From: Cupriavidus necator
GTDB taxonomy: Bacteria; Pseudomonadota; Gammaproteobacteria; Burkholderiales; Burkholderiaceae
DNA: 64,000 nucleotides
Direction of reading: 5' to 3'
Assembly (NCBI RefSeq): GCF_013141915.1
Contig: NZ_SROX01000002.1
Span: 581,176-645,175, forward strand
Shown: positions 1 through 11,000 of the stretch, piece after piece
Position numbering within the stretch: position 1 is the first letter of the stretch
How the letters are laid out: the number at the start of each line of letters is the position of its first letter
Made by a program: the position numbers and the translations under genes
The notes under the pieces: model-generated
Told to the model about the DNA's origin: nothing
What the model saw: the letters and a program-made list of their open reading frames with translations, nothing else
Database searches by the model: none

Positions 1-1679
1 AATGCCCGGGTCACATGCAAGCACCTATTCAGTGAAGTCATACCCCACTGTTCGGAACGGGCACGTCGCATTAGCCGCGTAAGGACGCGCTCAGCCTCAG
101 TTTCACCCAGGGCTTGCAACTGCTTCACCAGCAGGTCGAGGATAGTTTTCGCTTCAAATACTGCATCGAGCAATGCTCGCCCTTCTGGCGAGAGCTCATC
201 AAACGCCGCTATCGAGATACCTCGGTCCTTGCTCAAATACAAGAGAGGTCTCAGGTCAACGCCCGCCAGCGGGGGTGACAACTTCAACCAACCGCCAATG
301 AATTTGACATCCCAACTAGGGTCCGGAACCTTGTAGGTCTCGCCCTTCGCGACCGCGTCTTCGATGTCAGCGAAGAATTGCGGTTTTCCGTCTTCGCTCT
401 CGCCAACGGTCTTGACAAGGAATTCAAATGCCGCTGGTGAAACACACCGCTCGAACAACTGGAGCTTGACCAATTCTTCAAAGCCAACGGACATTCCCTG
501 GGCCTTAGCGATAGTCTCGCGAATCATGAGATTGTTCATGAACCGCTTGATAAGCCTAGGGTTACCCGCGATATGGTCTGCAGTCGTCAGCAGGGGCGCA
601 AGCTGGTCAGCCAAGTCGATTCTCTGCGTGAATCCGTTTGCCTGGCCGAAAGCTTCCGCGAGAGTCTTCCGGGTCAACGCGCCTGCCCAAGATTTTTTGA
701 CTGCATCCAAAATTTTCGCCTGTGCCTCTTTGCGAACCTCGGGTGCAAGCTCCCCTCTACGCTCTGCCAAGTCCGCAAACAGCAAGACCAAGTATGCCTT
801 GACTTCCGTAATACCAAGTCGTGGCACGCGCAACGGAACCTGAATCAGCTTATCAAAATAGCTAGTTACCAGGTCGTCGTTAAGGTTCGCACCCTTGAAG
901 TGAGCTTGAACTGCACCGCGTATCATCTGTTCATCTGCGGCAATGACGAATGCAGTCCTAGGCATGAACAGCAGGAGACGCATTGCCTCCAAGGTCGAAA
1001 TAGCCGTGTCGGGCAAGCAACGGTCAAGGTCATCCACGAAGACCACCAAGGTAACGTCCAAACCTTCCAAGATTTCGTGAAAGGCGTTTCGCAAGCCGGC
1101 AATCTCCTTCGGCATGGACGCGGCTTCCTTGTCCTTCAGTAAATCCTTCAGTTCAGGCTGAAGCTCATTGTAGGCCTCCTTAACCTTGGCCAGGTCTTCT
1201 GCGCTCGGCATTCCCTCCGCTTTGAATAGGCCGCCCACAGCCCCAACAACAGCCCCAACAGGACCGGCGATAGCCCCACCAACTACAACGCCCTGAGCGA
1301 CGGGAGCAAGAAGTTTAGCCGCTCGGAGCCACTTTACACGTTTGGCGAAATCCAGTGCCTTTTCGAGAAAATTCTTTCTGGCCTCCGCCTCTTTGACGAG
1401 CTTGTCAGATACTGATTGCAGCAGCGCCATCCGTGCGTCATCGAATCCTTGATACAGCCAGGCATTGAAATCCAGGAAAACGTACTTTTTATCAGCCCCG
1501 TCTCCCTTCTTTAGGGCGTTCGCAACCATCTTTACCAAGGAGGACTTCCCAACGCCCCAGCTGCCAGATATGCCAATGGAAAGCGGCTGGCCCGCAGAGT
1601 CTCGGATAAGTTGGGCGGCCGTATCTGCAACGACCGAAAAGTTAAGAAGGTCGGTTGAGGTCTCGACGTCATGCCACAT
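1..1679 (-). CDS. KAP family P-loop NTPase, C-terminus cut by window edge
   Basis: 559 codons are visible and the frame is still open at position 1. The start ATG at 1679 is preceded by AGAGGA at a good distance, and an in-frame stop lies just upstream. The Walker A motif GSWGVGKSS is at residues 39-47, and the Walker B stretch VVFVDDLDRCLPDT is near 212-225. Between them a Gly/Ala/Val-rich hydrophobic hairpin (about 123-152) looks like the membrane insertion typical of KAP NTPases. KAP NTPases occur in the Qat anti-phage system as QatA, and its position next to Druantia and R-M genes fits a defence role. The qatB, qatC and qatD genes, if present, would lie to the left of the window. Family call is secure; membership of Qat is inference. 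Confidence 0.85.
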   Translation of the reverse strand, partial: MWHDVETSTDLLNFSVVADTAAQLIRDSAGQPLSIGISGSWGVGKSSLVKMVANALKKGDGADKKYVFLDFNAWLYQGFDDARMALLQSVSDKLVKEAEARKNFLEKALDFAKRVKWLRAAKLLAPVAQGVVVGGAIAGPVGAVVGAVGGLFKAEGMPSAEDLAKVKEAYNELQPELKDLLKDKEAASMPKEIAGLRNAFHEILEGLDVTLVVFVDDLDRCLPDTAISTLEAMRLLLFMPRTAFVIAADEQMIRGAVQAHFKGANLNDDLVTSYFDKLIQVPLRVPRLGITEVKAYLVLLFADLAERRGELAPEVRKEAQAKILDAVKKSWAGALTRKTLAEAFGQANGFTQRIDLADQLAPLLTTADHIAGNPRLIKRFMNNLMIRETIAKAQGMSVGFEELVKLQLFERCVSPAAFEFLVKTVGESEDGKPQFFADIEDAVAKGETYKVPDPSWDVKFIGGWLKLSPPLAGVDLRPLLYLSKDRGISIAAFDELSPEGRALLDAVFEAKTILDLLVKQLQALGETEAERVLTRLMRRARSEQWGMTSLNRCLHVTRA

Positions 1680-1750
1680 GCTGGGTCCTCTTTACGCTCT
1701 GCGTGGTTGGTTTTGCTGTTTCGCAAACGCCTGGTAACCCGACGCACCGG

Positions 1751-2086
1751 TCATCCGCGTGCCGTAGGTACTGCCGTGTTTGCGCTTCGACAACATGGGT
1801 CACTTCCGCCGATTTCTTCGCCGCGAAACCACACCTCTTTGAGTTTTTGCTGAGCCTCGCGCTCTGGCGCATCGGGAACAAGGTGCCCCTTGACGAAGTC
1901 GCCTACCAGCTGTCGCATTGTCTTCTTGTTGATGGTAGCCTCTCGTTCCTCTCGGCGCGCCTGCAGTTCACTGGCATAACCGTCGATTGCCGCCTCGGTC
2001 AAAATGAATTTCAGCAATCTCTCCTTCTGCTGAAAGAGAAGCAGATTGCGTCCAATCTTCTGCAGCACCTCTTCTTTGGACACCAT
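1751..2086 (-). CDS. small hypothetical protein, possibly truncated
   Basis: 111 codons, 71 bp upstream of the KAP gene and 91 bp after druE, in the same orientation. The first 85 residues look like a real folded domain: KIGRNLLLFQQKERLLKFIL is a helix followed by charged helices and a TMRQLVGDF motif. I recall similar N-termini on longer (150-200 aa) bacterial proteins, some linked to OST-HTH domain proteins, but cannot confirm it. After EVWFRGEEIGG the tail becomes unconvincing (Cys/Arg/Ala-rich) and stops, so the gene may have lost its 3' part by frameshift. It could be a co-transcribed accessory of the KAP gene or a remnant. No function assigned. Confidence 0.4.
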   Translation of the reverse strand: MVSKEEVLQKIGRNLLLFQQKERLLKFILTEAAIDGYASELQARREEREATINKKTMRQLVGDFVKGHLVPDAPEREAQQKLKEVWFRGEEIGGSDPCCRSANTAVPTARG

Positions 2087-2177
2087 GTGTGCCGCGCCAG
2101 TGGGGGCGAGTTGAGGCCGTCACACTGGAGTCCACCACCCTCAAGAGAGGCCGGTACTGCCTGCGCCATGACCGAGC

Positions 2178-5100
2178 TCACGCTATTCGAAGATAGAAGA
2201 CTCGGGTCTGAACCCGTTCATTGAGGAGGTAGTCGATACCACCGGTCAGGAAATATCGGTGGGCTTCCTCACAACCATCTTCCGCCACCGTCACGATATC
2301 AACCTCCCGGTCGTGAAACGACTTGCTGCTCCGCTTAAGTGGGATGACTTCTACATCTCGTTTTTCGAACCCCATCGCGCTAACAAAGTCATCGACGCGA
2401 CGTTCAACATCTAGGTAAAACTCGACATATCCGTCGCGCTCTTTTGTCTCTCGGCAACGAATATTTAAATACTCGATAGAAGCCGCCACTGACCTGACGT
2501 ATTTCAGAAACTCCTCAAGCCGACCGACATTCGCTGGCGCTGCACAATAGGGGTCTCTGATTTCGAGGCGCTTGACATAGGCGCCTTTCAGCGGGGCAAA
2601 GATATCGCTCAGCTTCCTGGGCTCCCCCTCGTGCAGTTCCCACATCCCCATCCGCTCGCCTTCCCGGAGAGCTTCTACTCCGTAGGGGACTGCCATCTCC
2701 GCAAGCTCAGCGAGCTCTTCCCGAACCTGCTCATCCACAGTCCCGATATCTGCCGGTCCGGCAATCATCCGACCCAGCAACGACTGTGCTGCGTAATACT
2801 GACGCACAATGGGCGCATTGATTCCCGTTCCGGCGAATACTCTCGGCAAATTCTGCCAGTTCGAGTTCTCATTCTCCGGAAGGGCAAATAAGCGCAAGCG
2901 TCCTTCAAAGACGTAAGGCTGCAGCCGTCTGTAAGCGGTCAGAGGCACTTGTGCGCGAGGTTTCTCATCCAGCTTATTCACAAGATAGACACTCACAGTC
3001 TTACCACTCTGGAGCCACTTTAGGAGCTGGCTCATCGATTCCTCATCGACGTCACTAACATCAACAAGGCTCCGAACTACGAAGCTAATCTCGCTGTAGT
3101 TAGCAAGTCGGTCTGCGAGGCCAGCCACACTCGGAGAAGCCCACCGAATGTAGTTGCCAGGCCCATCGATGCCTTTGCTGGGGTCCACCAGACCATCCAG
3201 CCAAGACAGGGCCGCTTTGCGCTCAAAACTATCCCAGTAACGTTGGTTTGCGTAGTCGCAAAGGCAGACTCGACAGCCCGATTCACACCCGTCGGGGCAA
3301 TCAAGACTCTTGCGTGCAGCATCTATCAAGGCGGCAAACGAGTACCCGGGCTCGCCAATGCGCGCGCAATAGCCCGCTCCGCCAGGAACCCCGTCATACA
3401 AGACAACTTCCAGTGCACCGCCACGCGCACCCGAGAGCCTGTATATCGCCCGAACTTCGCCAGGATGTAATGAAAGTAGACGAGTTGCGGCCAGCCTAAG
3501 TGCCTCAGAGACGGTCCTAGCAATTCGTTCATGAAAACGACGCGGGGGCAGGTCTGACGACTCCGGGTCGGGCAACGTCTGCACGAACCTCAGAATGCGG
3601 ACATCGGTGTGGAATTGGTGGACGAAATCCAGTCCAATTTGTGAGGCAACGTCGTTCTTGCAAATCAAGCCCGTCTGCGGGTCCTTGTGGACAAGTTTCG
3701 TCTTATTAGCCCTACCCGCGCCTCTGTTCTTCGATGCCGTAGCGCCCTTCGCTTGGGGACCAACTGGCTCGCAATAGTTACACACGTAGCAACGCCGATA
3801 ACCCTCACCATATGCACCACGATTGGCGATGAAGAGTGCTCCTGTCAGCGCACCATCACCCCTGGCTTTCGCTGACAGGAATGCCGAGCTTAGAAACGGT
3901 AGCCCCGTGTCATTGAAAACATCGTCGCGCGGTGCGGCAATCAGTTTTGCTTCGTCGGCGGCCTTAACCCGTCGTCTGCTTGTGCCCGGGTCTCTCCCCC
4001 TGCGTTCGGCAAAACTTGTGACGAAACCGTGGGGCTCAACGAACTTGCGTTTGCGACGACCCTCTGTAGAGCCGCAATTGCCGCAGGCGGGAGGAACATC
4101 CTCCATGAAGTCGCCTATATCGACGTGGAAGCACTCGGGACATGCTACATACCACCGCTCTGGCATGAATGCTTTCGGATAATGCGCGAGACCTGCGCTC
4201 TCCCAGATACGCCCGTTGGCCACCACCTCCGCTCCAGGCGCGTACTCGCTGATGCCGAGCGACGCGTCTCTCGATAGAACGACTTCTGACTTGCTGCCAT
4301 AGTAGGTACTCGTCGCTTCTGTAAGTACCTCCAAATTCAATGAATGGACCGGGAAGCTATATGTAGGAATCAAACCACGTCGGGAGAGCTGGTCAACCAA
4401 AAACTGTCCCATGAAGTCTTCGCGCATCCCCTGCCAATAGCTAGCCTTTCTGTAATCGTTCGCTTGGGCGGCCTCGGCAATTCGCTCCGAGTATTTTCCG
4501 AATCGCTCGCACACCTCTTCAGCAAACTCACGAACGGCAGCAAGGAAGAGTTCGCGGAGATACGCGCCGCGTGCACCAATCGCGTTGAGCTCGCTCGGAA
4601 GCTTTCTCTGCAGTCCCTCAGCTTCATCAATCGCCACGCGGCCCTCAGCCGACTCCAGCCATTGCATGAGGCTGTCAGTGAATGCGCGCAGGTCGTCTCG
4701 CGCGAATCTCTCTCCAAAGAAGTCCTTCAGCGAAGGAGCGTTGATATCACCATCTACAATCCTTTTTCGGAGAAAATGCGACAGCAACACCGAAAACTGA
4801 TGTCTTGTAAACAGCTCCTGGTTGTCGAGATGGATGAATGGCGTACCCGGGCTCGACGCGAGATAGAAGGGGAAATCCCTCACGACCATTTGGTCGAAAT
4901 TTGTGTTTCTTGCAACGGTAACGCAGAATGGAGCAGCTTGGGCACGTCGACCCGCGCGCCCGGTGCGCTGCTGGTAATTTGCAATCCCTGGAGGCACGTT
5001 CAAATTGACAACGGCTTCGAGGTCGCCAAGGTCCACCCCCATTTCCATGGTTGTTGTACAGCAAAGCAGATTGATTTTCCGCTCTGCAAAGTCCCGCTCA

Positions 5101-8099
5101 ATAGATTCACGTAGCTCTGTCGATAGAGACGCGGTGTGCTCCCGGGCCCTGACCGTCGAATGATTTGCTTCGTCATATGAGGCAAGATAGTGGTTGCGCC
5201 TGCGCAGCTCAGCACGCTCATCGGCATTCAACTCCTCGACTTCACCACGACAATTGAACGCTGTGCACTTATGCGCGATGACGTTCTGTTGCATCAAGCC
5301 GCAGCTCTTGCAGACATAGAGTGGCACCGCCTCCCCATTGCCGAACCGAATCAGGTCACCGTTAAGGGCGAATCCCGGCACGTGGGGTTCGAGCAGAGCT
5401 ATGGGAGGCATCCTCAAAACCTCCCAAAACTGGCGAAGAAACGCAGTAGCCTCCTCGCGTTGCATGCCCAATTGCTCTACCAGGTACCAGCTCCGTCGGT
5501 TATGGCGGGCCTTCGCAGGAATCCACTTGTACCTGACCCTATCATCACCACCCTCCACGTCAAAGGACCGAGGTCCGCTGTAGACACCCCAGACAGATTC
5601 GTCCGTGAGTGCGACTTTGTAGAATCGCGATAGTGCCCTCTCGCGTCGAATGTTCTCGAGAAGGAGGTGAGTGAGGGCAATGATGTCTGCCTCGTTGGCT
5701 GGAAGTGAACTTGGCCAGAAGGCCTTTACCTTTTGGAAGAGAAGACGTAGCCTTGCCTCATCGTACGTGACCCGCACGACACCAAGCGCTTCAACCGAAT
5801 TACGCCGACCGCCTGGCGTACACATTTCGCGACCGATAGCTGCGAGGAGCAGCGCCACCATATCCTGATGGTCGTGACAGATTTCGCCGTTAGCATCTAG
5901 CAACACTGCTTGCTGTCCGTCCTGCTGCCAATGCTGATACACCTGCTCAGCAAGTTGCGACCCCGTGAGTGCTGTGCTTCGCTCTCTCAGCACATTTCGG
6001 ATAGCGCTACGCAGCGCGAGGTCGGCAGCTGTCCGCTCAAAATAGGGGGCGAAGAATGCAGCGTCCTGACGGTTGTCCGAGAATGTGAGCAAGTTTCGCC
6101 CGCCGGCGGGTCGCGGATTGTAGTGGTCAATTGGAACCGAAGGCAGCGACTCAAGAACACGCTGGGCAACGACGCTACCTAGTGCCTCATTCCCGGGATG
6201 CATGCGGGTAACAACCTCTGCATCAGTCCCTGCTGCACTGCCCCCGCACGCAGGGCACTTGAGCACATACCACGCCCGCTCCTCTTCGTCACGCTCCGTC
6301 TGAATCGCGTATATAGGAATAGCGTTCGCAGTAGCGCCAATCTGGCCTGTCACTACGTCCAGATGGTACTTCTGGTATTCCTTCGACGGGCCAGCTTCGA
6401 CCTCATCGTCCTCATCCTCCACATAGCCAACCGGATTTCCGAGCCAGAACACACGGCGCTCGGCTCGCCCTTCACGGTCCCCCGGCTGATGATTGTGGAG
6501 GCTCCCGCCTTGTTCGAACCCTTCGAAAAATGGTTGACCGCACTTTCGGCAAGTCAGCAATGGAAAGTATTGCCCCTCCTCTGTACGGTGGTGTCGTGCA
6601 GCCCGCAAATTTGTCCATCCTTCAGCACTATCGGATGGCAATACAGCGAGTCCTTCAATACTATTCACAGCGATATGGTAGCGCCCGGGAAGCAATGGAA
6701 AACCATCATTGCTCGCTCGTGCCAGCATGCCGAGCCGAATGACAGCGCTAAGCGCACGGTATTTGTCCTCGTCCGCCGCGCTCTCTAACGGCGCTTCGAA
6801 GACAAGAGCTGCCAAGTCCCGGAATGCGCGTACCCCCCCACTGTCGAGATGTTGCGCGACGCGCCGGACTTCCTGATTCTGGGAAAAGCGCTCCTCAAGA
6901 AAGGTGAGAACTGGCTTGTCGGACTCGCATTGCAACTCATCCCGCTGCAGTCCACAGTCCTGCGATAGTAAGTTCCATGTGTCCGCTGTTCTGGCTTCTT
7001 CATCAAGGCTTACAAGTCCCTCGAGTACCGCCCCCACCTTCGCCCACTCGGCAATGGACAGCGAGAACTCGTCCTGGGCAGTTTTCTGCAGTCTGTCGTG
7101 AACGATGCGCTTACCTCGCACGACCTCATGAACCTCCTCGCCAAACAGAGTGCTGGCGAACGACTTAAGCCCTTCATCGACCCCGTCGCCATCGGCCAAA
7201 CTGGCGCTGGTGCCAAAAACTTGCACTGGCTTGTCGATTCCAAGGCGGTTTTTAAGCTTGCGGAGCAAGAATGCGACCTCCGTCGCCTGCGCACCATGAT
7301 AGGTGTGAATTTCATCCAACACGATGAATTGCAGCGCATTCGCTGTGAATAGGCGTTCATTACGCGGTAGCAGAAGCAAGTGCTCTAACATCGCATAGTT
7401 GGTAATCAGCACCTTAGGCGGGTCCGCCAGCATTTCCTCCCGAGTTAGCTTCCAATTAGTAGGGACTCTTTCCGGATAGCCCAACTCTTTCATCAGCTTC
7501 GTGTTGCTCAGCAGCCGCGCTTCTTCTTCTTCGCGCTTCACCTTGGCCTTCACCTGACCGGTATACCGTCCAAAAGTGATGCCGTGCGGCTTGAGGTATC
7601 GAGCAAACAGCGGAGCAATACGGTAGTACAACTGGTCATTAGCCAGCGCGTTCATCGGATAAACCAAAAGGGCCCTCACGCCGGGCTTCTCTGGTTCTGG
7701 GTCCGACAGAAGTTGGTTGGCGATAGGGTACAGGAACGTTTCTGTCTTACCACTACCGGTTCCTGTAGCAACAAGAAGGCTCTTACCCTCTCTGCTTGCA
7801 AGCTCCAATGCACGCTGCTGGTGTCGGTGCAGCTTGCGGCCGGCTGTTGGGATATTGCCCATGGCATCATGGACAAATCCGCCATTCCTTCCCAGCAACG
7901 TCTCAAGAGATTCCCCCTTCTCGAAATCCGGCAAGGCCTCAACGTAGGGACCTTCGACCAACCTTTGTTCGCTTAGGATTTCCCGGAACTTTTCAGCAAG
8001 CAACGGGTGGCGCCGCCCAATCGGCAACGTCGTTGCAATATAGCGGCCCAGTACGTCGGACAAGTCGTCGACGAGAGCAATCGGATTTGCGTCTTTCAT
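2178..8099 (-). CDS. druE: Druantia DruE-like giant helicase (SF2 with MZB/DUF1998)
   Basis: 1973 aa. The N-terminal helicase lobe has Walker A ATGTGSGKTET (about 111-121), DEIH (262-265) and GTSAS (motif III). The C-terminal lobe near 1015-1060 has TTTMEMGVDLGDL and QQRTGRAGRRAQ. Several zinc-ribbon-like CxxC pairs lie between and after the lobes (TCRKCGQ, KCPACGG, VCKSCGL, ACPECF, CGNCGS, YVCNYC). A Cys cluster CPDGCESGCRVCLCDY near 1600-1620 marks the MZB/DUF1998 region. Such a single-chain helicase of about 1,900-2,000 aa is the core protein of Druantia anti-phage systems. The start overlaps the druH stop by four bases (ATGA), so the two are translationally coupled. A split DISARM helicase is excluded because everything is in one chain. 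Confidence 0.85.
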   Translation of the reverse strand: MKDANPIALVDDLSDVLGRYIATTLPIGRRHPLLAEKFREILSEQRLVEGPYVEALPDFEKGESLETLLGRNGGFVHDAMGNIPTAGRKLHRHQQRALELASREGKSLLVATGTGSGKTETFLYPIANQLLSDPEPEKPGVRALLVYPMNALANDQLYYRIAPLFARYLKPHGITFGRYTGQVKAKVKREEEEARLLSNTKLMKELGYPERVPTNWKLTREEMLADPPKVLITNYAMLEHLLLLPRNERLFTANALQFIVLDEIHTYHGAQATEVAFLLRKLKNRLGIDKPVQVFGTSASLADGDGVDEGLKSFASTLFGEEVHEVVRGKRIVHDRLQKTAQDEFSLSIAEWAKVGAVLEGLVSLDEEARTADTWNLLSQDCGLQRDELQCESDKPVLTFLEERFSQNQEVRRVAQHLDSGGVRAFRDLAALVFEAPLESAADEDKYRALSAVIRLGMLARASNDGFPLLPGRYHIAVNSIEGLAVLPSDSAEGWTNLRAARHHRTEEGQYFPLLTCRKCGQPFFEGFEQGGSLHNHQPGDREGRAERRVFWLGNPVGYVEDEDDEVEAGPSKEYQKYHLDVVTGQIGATANAIPIYAIQTERDEEERAWYVLKCPACGGSAAGTDAEVVTRMHPGNEALGSVVAQRVLESLPSVPIDHYNPRPAGGRNLLTFSDNRQDAAFFAPYFERTAADLALRSAIRNVLRERSTALTGSQLAEQVYQHWQQDGQQAVLLDANGEICHDHQDMVALLLAAIGREMCTPGGRRNSVEALGVVRVTYDEARLRLLFQKVKAFWPSSLPANEADIIALTHLLLENIRRERALSRFYKVALTDESVWGVYSGPRSFDVEGGDDRVRYKWIPAKARHNRRSWYLVEQLGMQREEATAFLRQFWEVLRMPPIALLEPHVPGFALNGDLIRFGNGEAVPLYVCKSCGLMQQNVIAHKCTAFNCRGEVEELNADERAELRRRNHYLASYDEANHSTVRAREHTASLSTELRESIERDFAERKINLLCCTTTMEMGVDLGDLEAVVNLNVPPGIANYQQRTGRAGRRAQAAPFCVTVARNTNFDQMVVRDFPFYLASSPGTPFIHLDNQELFTRHQFSVLLSHFLRKRIVDGDINAPSLKDFFGERFARDDLRAFTDSLMQWLESAEGRVAIDEAEGLQRKLPSELNAIGARGAYLRELFLAAVREFAEEVCERFGKYSERIAEAAQANDYRKASYWQGMREDFMGQFLVDQLSRRGLIPTYSFPVHSLNLEVLTEATSTYYGSKSEVVLSRDASLGISEYAPGAEVVANGRIWESAGLAHYPKAFMPERWYVACPECFHVDIGDFMEDVPPACGNCGSTEGRRKRKFVEPHGFVTSFAERRGRDPGTSRRRVKAADEAKLIAAPRDDVFNDTGLPFLSSAFLSAKARGDGALTGALFIANRGAYGEGYRRCYVCNYCEPVGPQAKGATASKNRGAGRANKTKLVHKDPQTGLICKNDVASQIGLDFVHQFHTDVRILRFVQTLPDPESSDLPPRRFHERIARTVSEALRLAATRLLSLHPGEVRAIYRLSGARGGALEVVLYDGVPGGAGYCARIGEPGYSFAALIDAARKSLDCPDGCESGCRVCLCDYANQRYWDSFERKAALSWLDGLVDPSKGIDGPGNYIRWASPSVAGLADRLANYSEISFVVRSLVDVSDVDEESMSQLLKWLQSGKTVSVYLVNKLDEKPRAQVPLTAYRRLQPYVFEGRLRLFALPENENSNWQNLPRVFAGTGINAPIVRQYYAAQSLLGRMIAGPADIGTVDEQVREELAELAEMAVPYGVEALREGERMGMWELHEGEPRKLSDIFAPLKGAYVKRLEIRDPYCAAPANVGRLEEFLKYVRSVAASIEYLNIRCRETKERDGYVEFYLDVERRVDDFVSAMGFEKRDVEVIPLKRSSKSFHDREVDIVTVAEDGCEEAHRYFLTGGIDYLLNERVQTRVFYLRIA

Positions 8100-11000
8100 T
8101 TTTGGATGTTCTCAGCCTTCTGGACCAGTTCCCAAAGAAGGAGGTAGTAGGCAAATACAGCCTCACCAATCTGGAGGAGGTATGTGAGGCTAGGTTCCAC
8201 AGGAATGCCAGCGCTCCCGAGTACCTCCATGAATGTGGCCAACCCCCTATCCGAGCGCGCCTCTAGGCGACAATGGAATGCCAATAGGGAAAGCAGATGC
8301 GTGATTTGCTCTAGGTTGTCGCTCCTCTGTGCGACCTCCTCCGGAATGCCATCAACAACCTCCGTCGGCCATGGCGCAACGACGGGCGAGCTACCGGCCA
8401 AGCATTTGTGGGAGTTCTGTGGAAACGCCGGGAACTTCTGCTTCACGAAACGGCACAGCCCCATCGCCTGCCCCCTCCGGATTTCATTTCCAGCCAGACT
8501 GTTCTCATACGCCAATTCGAGCGCTCGCGTTGCGAATCGAATATGAACCGGCCCAAGCCAGTCTCCATTCAGCGGACGGAAGCTGGCATCCTCTAGCTTG
8601 AATGAGTCTTCAATCCCGCCCCCCATCTGCCTCATGGCTTCCATGTATGAAGCCAGCTTAAAGCCTCGCGGAGCGCCCCCTCTCTGCATTTCGGATAGGT
8701 TGGAAAAGGCGGATGCCGCCGCCACATGAATCAAGTCCGGAAAGACTCCAGGGTACTGAGCCTTCAAATCTGAGATTGCACGCAGTGCCTCAGCGACTCG
8801 GTGTGCGCGCTTATTGACTCGGCTGTAGGCAACAGCCGGTAAGGTGAACATCTCAGGCATGATTGCGCCGGCAGTCTGCTGAAGCAGCCAGCTGGAATTC
8901 GCACCTTCGGGAGGGCGCATGCAGGCGACGTCCACAAGTGTCGTCACTGCTTCAACCGTGCGTCCCTTCCAGCGAGATAGCAGGGCTCTCCATATCCCGG
9001 CAATCCATTGGAGGGATTCCCAGCACTCCCGCATATAGCAGGTCGACATAGCGTCCTGCACGCGACACAGGACAGCAAGAGACTCTATATCCGTTAGCCC
9101 TGATAGGCAGGCGAGAAGCTCATCGCTTCGAATTGGCCGCCCCTGGTCGTCGCAGATAAACCCAGCCGCAAAGACATCTTGCCGCTGGTTCTCCAATTGC
9201 CCCCACATTCCGCCAACTTTGGCGTCGAATCCAAATATCCAAGCACCAGAGGGCCACTGCTCCAGGTCAAAATACACCGAGACCGTATACCCACCGCTCT
9301 TCGCCGGCAAACTTGTTAAGCGAGACCGTCCGAATCGATGCCCCGTCCAAACGCCAGTGTTCGCCTCCAGGGTCAGTTCGACGTCCTGACCGGAAATGAC
9401 ATCTCTCGCCCGTATAGCTACAGCCTGCGCCTCTTCGGACATCGAGAACTCAACTAGGTACTGCCCCTCCACTATCCTTGCCGCCATTCGCGTAACGAAC
9501 TGTGGCTGCACTAGTCTCAGCAGTTCGACGTCGAGTCCCGTCCGGTCGCTCTTGAATCGAAGAGAACTAGCCTGCGGGGTAAGGCGACTGGCAAGAAGTG
9601 ACGCCGGCAAGCGCTTCGAAGGATGCTTCGCGAAATCAACATGAATCGCCCAGTCACCCACCGACAAGAGCCCCGATTCACTGGAACTCACGAGGATGTG
9701 CTTACTCGAAATAGCTGAAACGGACTCCACTTCACCAATTGTCCGCATCTGCCGACTAACGCTGCCCGATTCCTGTGTGCTTTCAACCTCGATGAAGATT
9801 CCTGGTACGTTCCACGAGAGAACCTGATATCGCCGCTCGTCAAGCTGGAACACCAGGCGTAATGCCCTTGAGATAGCGTCCCGTGGCTTCAGGACATTGC
9901 CATCAATGCGAATGTTCTCATTGAGCGCCGATTGGAGATTTCGCGGCAGCTGGTCGCACTTGAACTGCATATTGGGCGTAATCTCGGAGAGACCCCACCA
10001 GTAGTTCACGGAACTTCTTACCAGTGTACGATTTTCCCCTGCGCGCGACACCTCAGCGAGGAGACGCACAAAGCCCGGAGCGCACCTATGCTGCTCTAGT
10101 GCTTCGGCAACGGCAATAGTTGCTCTTGATGACGCGTCCACCGAAAAAGGTATCCGCAGCTGCTCGCTGCTACCGGATGCCGACAATGTCAGGACGTAGC
10201 CCCCTGCAGCAACGCTAGACCATTCACTTGGAAACTCCACATCAAATTCAAGCTGGCCGAAATGGACCTCTATGCCCTCATTAGTGGCCTTGCTAACTCC
10301 AGACCATTGTGAGTAGGGCTGTCTGGCCCCTTGAATAGTCAATGTGGCTGGGCCGTGTCGGAGCGTTGATGTACTACCGGGGTGAACGGAAATGCGGAAG
10401 GCGCACACGTAGGGGTCATCCCACAGTTCCTCCGCTTCGATTCCGGTCGGCTCGAAACGGCTGAGGCAGGTGTAAGAGCCAGGCGGGACGACAATGGGAT
10501 TAGTATCGTTCGCCTGTAGCTGGCCAGAGCACTTGAAGCGACCTGTATCCGTAAAAAGAAGTATCCGATTTGTTTTGTCATCCTCCCACAGCTGATACCG
10601 GTACGATTGCGTACCGGCCCGCTCCTGGATGACAACCTTATGCGTGAGAGGTTTGTTGAAAGGGACGAAGGTATCCTCGATACCGGAGTGGTGAAGCACG
10701 GCCTCCCCATCAATCCAAAACTCGAATTCACGTAGGTCCCCACCAGGGACGAAAATGCCCGCAGTTTCTTCGTTCAGGCTGATGTATGGAAGCGATGCAC
10801 GTCGAAAGGCGCCCCGATTTCCCTGCATATCGAATGCCCGCGCCATGGCTCTTTCGACAGGATTACTCGGGTCATCGCTGGATATGCCCCCATGCCTCGC
10901 GCTAACACGCAAAAACGCCTGTGTGTAATATCCCTTCGCATCAAGTGATACAGCCTTCTTGGCTGTCATGCTGAACGGTGGATTCAGGCGGTCCTCTAAC

